A stretch of 14,999 bases of DNA from Oscillospiraceae bacterium (GTDB taxonomy: Bacteria > Bacillota > Clostridia > Oscillospirales > Ruminococcaceae). Position numbers and translations under genes: made by a program. Position 1 is the first letter of the stretch. Every line of letters starts with the position of its first letter. This document shows, piece by piece, positions 6,932-13,833 of this stretch. The notes beneath the pieces are model-generated. The model did no database searches and was not told where the DNA came from. It was given only the letters and a program-made list of their open reading frames with translations. Where the stretch lies: assembly GCA_900768125.1 (NCBI GenBank), contig CAAGBS010000004.1:1-14999 (forward strand), in the 5' to 3' direction.

Positions 6932-7021
6932 ATCCGTTCATCTGCGGAAAGCTCATGCCGGAATAACCAACTGCGAGGGGCAGACCCTCGGCTCCTGACC
7001 GGAGCAAGCAAGGAAGGAAGG
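6932..7021 (+). promoter_or_regulatory. Structured 5' leader of cellobiose phosphorylase
   Basis: Two back-to-back hairpins without a gap lie just upstream of the ribosome binding site: CGAGGG with loop GCAGA (6974-6990) and GCTCC with loop TGACC (6991-7005). A weaker TCCG/CGGA stem lies at 6933-6948. The purine-rich site AGGAAGGAAGG (7011-7021) follows 5 nt later, 6 nt before the ATG. I do not recognise a known riboswitch class. The stems could protect the mRNA or tune translation. Confidence 0.4.
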
Positions 7022-7027
7022 TCACTG

Positions 7028-9502
7028 ATGAAATTCGGTCATTTTGATGACAAAAACCGCGAGTATGTAATTACTTCGCCCCGCACTCCCTACCCGTGGA
7101 TAAACTACCTCGGTACCCAGGGATTCTTCTCTCTGATATCCAACACGGCAGGCGGCTACAGCTTCTATAAGGATGCGCGCCTGCGCCGTATCACCCGTTA
7201 CCGCTACAACAACGTGCCGATAGACATGGGCGGCAGATACTTCTACATCAAGGACGGCGACACCGTCTGGAACCCCGGCTGGTCCCCCGTGAAGACCGAG
7301 CTTGACAGCTACGAGTGCCGCCACGGTATGGGCTACACCATCATCACCGGCAAGAAGAACGGACTCAAGGCCGAGGCTACGTTCTTCGTTCCGCAGAACT
7401 ACGACGGCGAGGTACAGCAGCTTGTTCTCACCAACGAGAGCGGCTCCGCGAAGACATTCAAGCTGTGGTCTTTCGCTGAGTGGTGTCTCTGGGACGCGCA
7501 GGACGACTGCACCAACTTCCAGCGCAACTTCTCTACCGGCCGTGTTGAGGTAGTAGGCTCCACCATCTACCACAAGACCGAATACCGCGACCGCCGCGAC
7601 CACTTCGCATTCTACACCGTAAATGATACCATCGACGGCTACGACACCGACCGCGATTCCTTTATCGGACTGTACAACGGCTTCCACAATCCGCAGGCAG
7701 TCCTGGACGGCAAGGCTAACAACTCCTTCGCCGACGGCTGGTCCCCCATCGCTTCCCACTACAAGGAGATAACCCTTGCCGCAGGCGAGAGCAAGACCCT
7801 CGTATTTATCCTCGGCTACGTTGAAATGCCTGTCGCCGAGAAGTTTGAGGCTGACGGCAAGACCATCAACAAGGTAAAGAGCAACGCAATGATCGAGAAG
7901 TACAACACTCCCGAGAAGGTCGCTGCAGGCCTTGCAGAGCTGAGAAAGACATGGGACAAGCTCCTCGGTATCCTCAACGTTGACACGCCGGACGACAAGG
8001 TAAACCGCATGGTCAACATCTGGAACCAGTACCAGTGCATGGTTACGTTCAACCTCTCACGCTCCGCTTCCTACTTCGAGAGCGGCATCGGACGCGGCAT
8101 GGGCTTCCGCGACTCCAACCAGGACGTGCTCGGCTTCGTTCACCAGATACCCGACAGGGCAAGAGAGCGTATCATCGACATCGCTTCCACCCAGTTCCCG
8201 GACGGCGGCTGCTATCACCAGTACCAGCCCCTCACCAAAAAGGGCAACGCTGACATCGGCGGCGACTTCTCCGACGACCCGCTGTGGCTCATTCTCTCCG
8301 TTTCCGCATACATCAAGGAGACCGGCGACTGGAGCATTCTGGACGAGATGGTGCCCTACGACAACGATATGTCCGTTGCACAGCCCATGCTGGAACATCT
8401 CAAGGTATCTTTCTACCACATCGTCAACAACCTCGGCCCGCACGGTCTGCCCCTCGCAATGCGCGCAGACTGGAACGACTGCATAAATCTCTCCTGCTAC
8501 TCCGACACCCCCGGCGAGTCCTTCCAGACCTACACCAACCCGAAGTTCAAGGCAGAGGGCGGCTACTCCAAGGTGGCTGAGTCCGCATTCGTGGGCGCGC
8601 TGTTCACCTACGCAGGCTCGAACTACGTTCAGATACTCAGCCACCTCGGCAAGACCGACGAGGCTGCAAAGGCTCAGGCTGAGATAGACAAGATGAAGAA
8701 GGTTATGATGGACTCCGCATGGGACGGCGACTGGTTCCTCAGAGCGTATGACGCAGAGGGCAAAAAGATGGGCTCCAAGGAGTGCGAGGAAGGTCAGATA
8801 TTCATCGAACCGCAGGGCTTCGCCATCATGTCCGACATCGACGCAGAGGCTTCCAAGAAGACCCTCAAGGCTATCGACGAGAGACTCAACACCCAGTACG
8901 GTCTGGTGCTCAACAATCCGGCGTTCACCAAGTACTATATCCAGTACGGCGAGATCTCCACATATCCGGGCGGATACAAGGAGAACGCAGGTATCTTCAC
9001 ACACAACAACGCATGGATAATCTGCGCCGCAGCTTACGCAGGCGAGGGCGATCAGGCGTTCAAGTACTATTCCGAGATCGCTCCGGCGTTCACCGAGGAC
9101 ACCTCCGATATCCACAAGACCGAGCCTTACGTTTACGGTCAGATGATCGGCGGCAAGGACGCAGGCGCTGATATCGGCAAGCAGGGCGACAACTTCGGTC
9201 AGGGCAAGAACAGCTGGCTGACCGGTACCGCAGCATGGAACATGGTCGCTATCTCCCAGTACATTCTGGGTATCGCGGCTGACTTCGACGGTCTGAAGAT
9301 AGATCCGTCCATTCCCCACGAGTGGGACGGCATGAAGGCTACACGTCAGTTCCGCGGCGCTTCCTACGACATCACAGTCAAGAACCCGAACCACGTTTGC
9401 AAGGGCGTCAAGAGCATGACAGTAGACGGCAAGCCCGTTGACGGCAACGTTATCCCCGTTATGAACGGCGGCGAGCACACCGTTGAGGTAGTTCTCGGCT
9501 GA
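7028..9502 (+). CDS. cbp: Cellobiose phosphorylase, GH94
   Basis: An 824-residue cytoplasmic enzyme without signal peptide that converts cellobiose and phosphate to alpha-glucose 1-phosphate and glucose. The N-terminus (MKFGHFDDKNREYVIT, then TPYPWINYLG and FSLISNTAGGY) closely follows clostridial cellobiose phosphorylases such as that of Clostridium thermocellum as I remember it; those have slightly over 800 residues. The catalytic acid region is the ADWNDC motif at 480-485. The N-terminal beta-sandwich, helical barrel and C-terminal beta-sheet order of GH94 fits the length. No secretion signal means that cellobiose must be imported first. It is monocistronic, with its own promoter, a long leader and a terminator-like hairpin 49 nt past the stop. 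Cellodextrin phosphorylase is less likely because those are usually longer. Confidence 0.95.
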   Translation: MKFGHFDDKNREYVITSPRTPYPWINYLGTQGFFSLISNTAGGYSFYKDARLRRITRYRYNNVPIDMGGRYFYIKDGDTVWNPGWSPVKTELDSYECRHGMGYTIITGKKNGLKAEATFFVPQNYDGEVQQLVLTNESGSAKTFKLWSFAEWCLWDAQDDCTNFQRNFSTGRVEVVGSTIYHKTEYRDRRDHFAFYTVNDTIDGYDTDRDSFIGLYNGFHNPQAVLDGKANNSFADGWSPIASHYKEITLAAGESKTLVFILGYVEMPVAEKFEADGKTINKVKSNAMIEKYNTPEKVAAGLAELRKTWDKLLGILNVDTPDDKVNRMVNIWNQYQCMVTFNLSRSASYFESGIGRGMGFRDSNQDVLGFVHQIPDRARERIIDIASTQFPDGGCYHQYQPLTKKGNADIGGDFSDDPLWLILSVSAYIKETGDWSILDEMVPYDNDMSVAQPMLEHLKVSFYHIVNNLGPHGLPLAMRADWNDCINLSCYSDTPGESFQTYTNPKFKAEGGYSKVAESAFVGALFTYAGSNYVQILSHLGKTDEAAKAQAEIDKMKKVMMDSAWDGDWFLRAYDAEGKKMGSKECEEGQIFIEPQGFAIMSDIDAEASKKTLKAIDERLNTQYGLVLNNPAFTKYYIQYGEISTYPGGYKENAGIFTHNNAWIICAAAYAGEGDQAFKYYSEIAPAFTEDTSDIHKTEPYVYGQMIGGKDAGADIGKQGDNFGQGKNSWLTGTAAWNMVAISQYILGIAADFDGLKIDPSIPHEWDGMKATRQFRGASYDITVKNPNHVCKGVKSMTVDGKPVDGNVIPVMNGGEHTVEVVLG

Positions 9503-9550
9503 TAGTTCCCGAATAAATAATTTAAGGCGCTGTAAAACAATTCAACAACC

Positions 9551-9585
9551 AAGCCCGGGCAACCATCATATGGAAGCCCGGGCTT
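9551..9585 (+). terminator. Hairpin terminator after cellobiose phosphorylase
   Basis: A perfect 10-bp stem (AAGCCCGGGC against GCCCGGGCTT) encloses a second CCAT/ATGG stem with loop CAT. The following bases (TGCTTATGC) are only weakly T-rich, so termination is probable from position and stem strength rather than from a U-run. Confidence 0.6.
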
Positions 9586-9655
9586 GCTTATGCTGCGAAA
9601 AAAAATGAACCGAAAAAAGCGATTTTGAACGGCATATCGATCGTGTAAGAAGAAA

Positions 9656-9755
9656 CCTCAGGGACACGTTGAATAAAGCGAAGCGTAACAAAATCAGACC
9701 CGTGAGTTCGCTCGTTTGAACGGGTCGATTTTGTTTTATTCAGCGTTCCCCTAGG
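9656..9755. repeat. 100-bp palindromic element (MITE-like or structured RNA)
   Basis: The inner stem ACAAAATC-A-GACCCGT (9688-9703) pairs with ACGGGTCGATTTTGT (9720-9734) with a single bulged A. The outer stem 9661-9677 pairs with 9735-9750 with one bulge and one G-U pair on the plus strand, and CCT...AGG at the ends extends it with mismatches. Only the left side has an extra 10-nt bulge (9678-9687). The apical loop itself contains a GAG-TTCG-CTC mini-hairpin. It lies between two converging genes, so it encodes nothing. Flanking AAA on both sides could be a target duplication but is too short to prove it. Confidence 0.7.
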
Positions 9756-9761
9756 AAAGGC

Positions 9762-9792
9762 GAATGAGCCCGGCATTTAACCGGACTCATTC
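9762..9792 (-). terminator. Terminator of the solute-binding protein gene
   Basis: GAATGAGCCCGG and CCGGACTCATTC form a 12-bp stem with a 7-nt loop. The one imperfect position is a G-U pair in minus-strand RNA but a C-A mismatch in plus-strand RNA, which favours function for the minus-strand gene that ends 24 nt away. A short pyrimidine tract (CTTTCC) follows. Confidence 0.6.
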
Positions 9793-9816
9793 TGAACCTA
9801 TTTTATTATGGATGGA

Positions 9817-11247
9817 TCATCTGCTCTTTTCAGCGAGCTTTTCGTTAGCCGAATCAAGCTCCGCCTGGACTGCCGTGCGGATAGATTCGCGGGTCTGCGT
9901 CCAGCTTGCGCCGCTGTTGTATGCTTCCTTCATCGGGTTGTTGACGAGGTCGGCTACGTTGGAGGTAACGGCGTTGTACATCTCGATCACCGGATGCTCG
10001 GCGGTCATCTGGTTTACCAGACGGTACATATCCCACTGCTCCTGCGTCCAGTTGTACTCCTCAAATGCCTGGCGCTTTCCGATTTCGACAGCCGCTTCGC
10101 TGTCGCGGGTGGCCATTGCACAGTTGAGATAAGCGGCTACGCCCTCGGGGTTCTTTGCGCCCTTGCACAGCGAGAATCCGGAAACTCTTGCCGGGAGATA
10201 ATACTCGTCAGCTTCGGTGCATTTCGGCATGGGGACGAACATTACGTCCTCCTGATTATCTGCGAAATCCTGAATGTAGTTGTTGTAGGGATACATCGCG
10301 TACAGTCCTACCGGATAGAACAGGGTCTTTCCGTCTGCCACGCGCTTCGGCTGAACCTGCCAGTTGTACTGCGCTTTCGGGAACTGGAAGTTGTTCGTAT
10401 TCATGTTCAGCATAAAGGTCTGCGCCTTTTCGAGCACCGCGTTGTCAAGGTTCTGTACGATTTTTCCGTCGCTCATGCCGACATAAGGAACGCCTGTCGT
10501 CTGTGAAAATCCGCTTTCGAACCACCAGCCGTCGGTAGCGTATTTTTCAGCGTCAACATCGCAGAACTTCGTCATCATTTCCCATAACGCGTCCCATGTC
10601 CACTTGCCCTCTGCGAGAAGCTCCGCCGGGTCGTCAAGTGAATTGTCGCGGATAGTATTCTTGTTGTAGAACATCACGCAGTCGCCCTCTACGTCAACAG
10701 CGCCAACATAGTGGCTTCCGTTGAATGCAAACTGCTCGTTTACCGCGCTCATGGGTGCCCACAGTTCGCTGCTGAAATCAACGTACTTATCAAGCGGTTC
10801 GAACATTCCGCTAATAGCGCCCTTGGGGAACACGTCCATGTCGCCTGCGCTGAACATATCCGGGGAATCGTCCGCCTGCACCAGCACCGCGAGCTTGTCG
10901 TAGCGGCTGTCCCACGGAGTGTTGACGTACTCTATCCTGCCGCCGAACTGGCTCTGGAACATCTCCAGCGCAGGAGCCACCGGCTGTCCCTCCGCGGGGT
11001 TCAGATCCCATGATGAGAGGAACTTTACAACGCCGTTTTCCAGCTTTTCAGCGCCGATGTCGATTTCCGCGATCTTGTCCGCGTCATCCTTGTTCATGGT
11101 TGCCGTGGTACCTGCAGTAGTCGTCTGCGCCGGAGTGTTGGAGGAATTGGGAGCGCCGCTCATCTCCTGCTGCTCGTCGCAGCCCGTGACTGCAAGAACG
11201 GAGCATATCGCAAGCGCCGCCGCTGTGATTCGTGTGATGTTTTTCAT
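9817..11247 (-). CDS. ABC-type sugar-binding lipoprotein (extracellular solute-binding protein family 1), without permeases
   Basis: A 476-residue lipoprotein: basic N-terminus, hydrophobic core and lipobox VTGC with Cys23 as the lipidated residue, then a Thr/Ser/Ala-rich linker. The mature part has the features of SBP family 1, including an early FLSSWDLNPAEGQPVAPALEMFQ segment, MFYNKNTI, and aromatic-rich stretches (GWWFESGF, YPVGLYAMYPYNNY) suited to sugar stacking. The family delivers oligosaccharides to ABC permeases at the outer membrane face of Gram-positive cells. It starts 26 nt after the wall-anchored protein gene with no terminator between, so the two are probably co-transcribed. 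No permease or ATPase gene follows, so it must borrow a transporter or act in sensing. I chose the ATG at 11247 because AAAGGA abuts the one at 11256. Confidence 0.87.
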   Translation of the reverse strand: MKNITRITAAALAICSVLAVTGCDEQQEMSGAPNSSNTPAQTTTAGTTATMNKDDADKIAEIDIGAEKLENGVVKFLSSWDLNPAEGQPVAPALEMFQSQFGGRIEYVNTPWDSRYDKLAVLVQADDSPDMFSAGDMDVFPKGAISGMFEPLDKYVDFSSELWAPMSAVNEQFAFNGSHYVGAVDVEGDCVMFYNKNTIRDNSLDDPAELLAEGKWTWDALWEMMTKFCDVDAEKYATDGWWFESGFSQTTGVPYVGMSDGKIVQNLDNAVLEKAQTFMLNMNTNNFQFPKAQYNWQVQPKRVADGKTLFYPVGLYAMYPYNNYIQDFADNQEDVMFVPMPKCTEADEYYLPARVSGFSLCKGAKNPEGVAAYLNCAMATRDSEAAVEIGKRQAFEEYNWTQEQWDMYRLVNQMTAEHPVIEMYNAVTSNVADLVNNPMKEAYNSGASWTQTRESIRTAVQAELDSANEKLAEKSR

Positions 11248-11273
11248 TCTGCTCATTCCTTTCGTAAACGGAA

Positions 11274-11948
11274 TTACTTTCTTCTGGTTGCGAAAAGTAC
11301 GCCGGCTGCGATAACCGCTGCGCCTGCCACTGCTGCGATTCCGGAAACGCCGGTGTCGGGATTGCCCTTTGTGGGAGCGGTGGTTTCTGCGGGAGTTTCA
11401 GCGGCTGTGGGAGTTTCGTCCTCTGCGGGAGTTTCGTCCTCTGCGGGAGCTTCGTCCTCTGCGGGAGCTTCGTCCTCGGCGGGGGTTTCGTCCTCTGCGG
11501 GAGCGGCAACAGGTTCGTCAGAGAATGTCATCTCAAGCAGCTCAATGCCGTGACCCATAACAGCCATGCCCGCATTCTGGAGAAGCTCAAGCTGGTCGGC
11601 AGGGATAGTGAAGCTCATGGAATTGCTGTCCATCTCAAGCGTGTAGCTGTCGCCGCCCTCGGAAAGAACTGCGCCGTTCAGCGTGCTGATGAAAGGCCAG
11701 CCGGCATCGTTCACCATGGGCTTGATGCACCAGTAGTTCTGACCGTCCATGTCGGCGAGGCTCTCGTTTACGTTGTAGGTGATGGTGACTGTGGTGTCGG
11801 GAGTAACATCTGCAAATTCCTCAGCGCCGATTGTCGCGCTGGTGCTCCAGCCGAAGCCGAGATCCTTGTTGATGGAGTAAGCGCCTGCGGTAGCGGAAAT
11901 TGCTGCAACTGCGGCAGCGGCGGTAATAACGGAGATAAACTTTTTCAT
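11274..11948 (-). CDS. NPXTG-type cell-wall-anchored protein with a beta-sandwich, possibly carbohydrate-binding, domain
   Basis: This 224-residue protein has a signal peptide (MKKFISVITA, cleavage near AGA at 21-23), a single domain of about 120 residues (25-145), a repetitive acidic linker of PAEDE(T/A) units (150-179), a Thr/Ala/Pro stretch, the sortase-like motif NPDTG at 196-200, a hydrophobic helix (203-220) and the tail RRK. The domain's GFGWSTSATIGAEEF start and MGHGIELLEMTF end recall small beta-sandwich modules attached to Ruminococcus glycoside hydrolases, so glycan binding is plausible but unproven. It should sit on the cell surface. It has its own extended -10 promoter and a good AAAGGAAG site, and it leads the transcript that also carries the solute-binding lipoprotein. 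Confidence 0.8.
   Translation of the reverse strand: MKKFISVITAAAAVAAISATAGAYSINKDLGFGWSTSATIGAEEFADVTPDTTVTITYNVNESLADMDGQNYWCIKPMVNDAGWPFISTLNGAVLSEGGDSYTLEMDSNSMSFTIPADQLELLQNAGMAVMGHGIELLEMTFSDEPVAAPAEDETPAEDEAPAEDEAPAEDETPAEDETPTAAETPAETTAPTKGNPDTGVSGIAAVAGAAVIAAGVLFATRRK
11409..11503 (-). repeat. 18-bp tandem repeat encoding PAEDE(T/A)
   Basis: About five copies of an 18-bp unit with small base changes encode the acidic Pro-rich linker of the wall-anchored protein. The near-identical units suggest recent expansion and possible length variation between strains. Confidence 0.9.
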
Positions 11949-11981
11949 GATTATTCTTCCTTTCAGGTATTTTCGGTTGCC

Positions 11982-11996
11982 CGGAACGGTGTTCCG
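11982..11996. promoter_or_regulatory. Palindrome in the leader of the wall-protein/SBP transcript
   Basis: CGGAAC-GGT-GTTCCG is a perfect 6-bp inverted repeat lying just downstream of the probable transcription start (near 12003) of the minus-strand unit. It could be an operator or the 5' hairpin of the mRNA. Confidence 0.4.
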
Positions 11997-12009
11997 TTTT
12001 GTTGTCTAT

Positions 12010-12018
12010 ATTATAGCA
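12010..12018 (-). promoter_or_regulatory. Extended -10 promoter of the wall-protein/SBP unit
   Basis: On the minus strand the sequence reads TGCTATAAT, a TGn-extended consensus -10. The region 17 bp upstream has no good -35, as is common for extended -10 promoters. It would produce a leader of about 55 nt before the ATG at 11948. Confidence 0.65.
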
Positions 12019-12079
12019 TTTACTTAACTTACGTTATATCAGAAATTTAACATTTGTATCGTCAGTTTATCCGAAATGC

Positions 12080-12108
12080 TTGACGGACGTGAGATTTTTT
12101 TGTATAAT
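12080..12108 (+). promoter_or_regulatory. Strong sigma-A promoter of the AraC-type regulator
   Basis: TTGACG (12080-12085) and TATAAT (12103-12108) are separated by 17 bp. It is divergent from the wall-protein promoter about 65 bp away, so a protein bound between them could affect both. Confidence 0.85.
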
Positions 12109-12147
12109 ATATTCAATGATACTTCTTTATAAAAAGGAGAAAAGGTA

Positions 12148-12909
12148 ATGAGCGAACTGCACAAAGAACTGTCGCGCATAGAGTTTGAAATGCGCGAAAA
12201 CTCCATGACCCACACTCCGATAGAAAACGAAATGCGTTTCTACGAAGCTGTCAAGCGCGGCGACATGGACGCCGCAAGAGCGCTTTCCACGCCGCTTGGC
12301 GGGGAGGGCTTCGGCGTGCTTTCCACCGACCGCCTGCGGAATCTGAAATACCACCTTGTTATAACGGTGTCGTTCATCACGCGCTTCTGCGTTGAGGGCG
12401 GAATGGAGCGCGAAACTGCTTACAACCTCAGCGACCTGTATATAAGAAAAGCAGACCTTGCGGCTTCCGCAGAGGAGATAAACGCGATACACTCCGAGCT
12501 AATCACGGATTTCACAGAGCGAATGGCTAGGCTGAAAAACGGCAGCAGCTACTGCTATCAGGTCACGAAATGCATGGAGTACGTCTACGACCACCTGCAC
12601 GAAAAGCTGATGGTGAGCGACATCGCGGAGGAACTCGGACTTTCGGTGCAGTACCTTTCAAAACTGTTCCGCACGGAAACCGGACTGACCCTCAACCGAT
12701 ACATATTGAAGAAAAAGATAGATGCCGCCTGCCAGATGCTGAAATATTCCCAGTATGAAGCCGTGGACGTCGGAAATTTCCTGGCGTTCAGCTCCCACAG
12801 CCATTTTATCCAGAAATTCCGCGAGGAGACCGGTCTTACGCCGAAGCAGTACCGCGAGAAGTACTACCATTCGTCCTCCGGAATGAAAGCCGGAGTGGAA
12901 ATAAAATAA
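12148..12909 (+). CDS. AraC-family transcriptional regulator (YesN-like)
   Basis: A 253-residue DNA-binding protein. The C-terminal 110 residues hold the AraC double helix-turn-helix: the first near 155-176 (VSDIAEELGLSVQYLSKLFR) and the second near 205-227, ending in the family signature FREETGLTPKQYR. The N-terminal half is helical (LKYHLVITVSFITRFCVEGGM and so on) and resembles the central region of clostridial YesN-like regulators rather than the arabinose-binding cupin; the ligand is unknown. AAGGAG lies 8 nt before the ATG. It sits between the wall-protein/SBP unit and the lichenase-GH5 pair and is the obvious candidate regulator of both, but no binding site is established. A separate promoter in the following 112-nt gap means it need not be co-transcribed with the hydrolases. 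Confidence 0.9.
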   Translation: MSELHKELSRIEFEMRENSMTHTPIENEMRFYEAVKRGDMDAARALSTPLGGEGFGVLSTDRLRNLKYHLVITVSFITRFCVEGGMERETAYNLSDLYIRKADLAASAEEINAIHSELITDFTERMARLKNGSSYCYQVTKCMEYVYDHLHEKLMVSDIAEELGLSVQYLSKLFRTETGLTLNRYILKKKIDAACQMLKYSQYEAVDVGNFLAFSSHSHFIQKFREETGLTPKQYREKYYHSSSGMKAGVEIK

Positions 12910-12919
12910 AACTAAAAAC

Positions 12920-12949
12920 GTGATATTTTTATGCGTATCGTAATATAAT
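12920..12949 (+). promoter_or_regulatory. Probable promoter of the lichenase-GH5 operon
   Basis: A consensus TATAAT (12944-12949) has only a weak -35 candidate, GTGATA, 18 bp upstream (12920-12925), which suits activator dependence. The ten bases AACGTGATAT overlap this -35 (12917-12926) and recur at 13009-13018 just before the start codon. Confidence 0.5.
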
Positions 12950-13021
12950 CGCGCGGGATTTTATGCTAAAATCAAGATACAAGACAGAACTCCCAAATCC
13001 CAGAAAGGAACGTGATATATT

Positions 13022-13831
13022 ATGAAAAAACATATTGTCAGCATTATGCTCATCGCAGGGACTGTCGCACTCTGCGGCTGTTCCGCAAATAACGGCGCTT
13101 CCTCCGCGGAGAAATCATCGCAGACTTCAATGGTGGAAACTTCCGTGGCAGAAACAACTGAAGCACCGGCTGAAAGCAGCGTTCTCGCAGACCTCACCGG
13201 AACCTACGATGATGTAAGCGAGAAATTCGAGTTTTCGGACGGCTGGTCGAACGGCTCGATGTTCAACTGCACCTGGCGCAAGAGCAACGGCAGTATTTCC
13301 GACGGCTCCATGAAGCTCACTATTGATAAGGACCTGCTGGACAAGCCGCCCTATTCCGGCGCTGAGTTCCGCTCCCGGGATTTCTACGGCTACGGCATGT
13401 ACGAGGTCGTTATGAAGCCGATAAAGAACGACGGCGTGGTAAGCTCGTTCTTCACCTATACGGGACCCTCCGACAACAACCCGTGGGACGAGATAGACAT
13501 TGAATTTCTCGGCAAGGACACCACAAAGGTGCAGTTCAACTACTTCACCGACAGCAAGGGAAATCACGAATTCCTGTACGACCTCGGATTTGACGCTTCC
13601 GAGGAGTTCCATACCTACGGTTTCGACTGGCAGGCGGACAGCATAACATGGTACGTTGACGGCGAAGCGGTCTACACGGCGACAGAGAATATCCCCTCCA
13701 CTCCCGGAAAAATAATGATGAACGTATGGCCGGGAACAGGCGTTGACGGCTGGCTGAACGCGTTTGACGGCACAGTCCCGCTTACCGCAGAATATAAGTC
13801 CGTGGACTTCACGGCGGCAGAGGAGGGCTGA
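13022..13831 (+). CDS. Lipoprotein GH16 licheninase (endo-beta-1,3-1,4-glucanase)
   Basis: A 269-residue lipoprotein with lipobox LCGC (Cys20), a Ser/Thr/Glu-rich spacer to about residue 55, and a GH16 catalytic domain. The active-site block DEIDIEFLGKDTTKVQFNY at 156-174 carries nucleophile Glu157, helper Asp159 and acid/base Glu161, and closely follows the Bacillus lichenases. The enzyme cuts beta-1,4 bonds next to beta-1,3 bonds in lichenan and cereal beta-glucan, and would be tethered to the outside of the membrane instead of released. The AAAGGA site is 12 nt from the ATG, a long spacing. The stop codon is 2 nt before the GH5 start, so the two enzymes are translated together. Strict laminarinase activity is less likely given the lichenase-type motif. 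Confidence 0.94.
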   Translation: MKKHIVSIMLIAGTVALCGCSANNGASSAEKSSQTSMVETSVAETTEAPAESSVLADLTGTYDDVSEKFEFSDGWSNGSMFNCTWRKSNGSISDGSMKLTIDKDLLDKPPYSGAEFRSRDFYGYGMYEVVMKPIKNDGVVSSFFTYTGPSDNNPWDEIDIEFLGKDTTKVQFNYFTDSKGNHEFLYDLGFDASEEFHTYGFDWQADSITWYVDGEAVYTATENIPSTPGKIMMNVWPGTGVDGWLNAFDGTVPLTAEYKSVDFTAAEEG

Positions 13832-13833
13832 AA

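Noticed and set aside
8057..9478. 473-codon minus-strand open frame opposite cellobiose phosphorylase
   Set aside because: It is an antisense shadow of the GH94 gene with no domain, promoter or ribosome binding site.
9817..11247. Complete ABC sugar importer
   Set aside because: Only the binding lipoprotein is present. Neighbouring DNA encodes no permease or ATPase.
12876..12895. CTCCGG/CCGGAG hairpin as a terminator of the AraC-type gene
   Set aside because: It lies inside the coding sequence and is followed by an A-rich rather than T-rich run.
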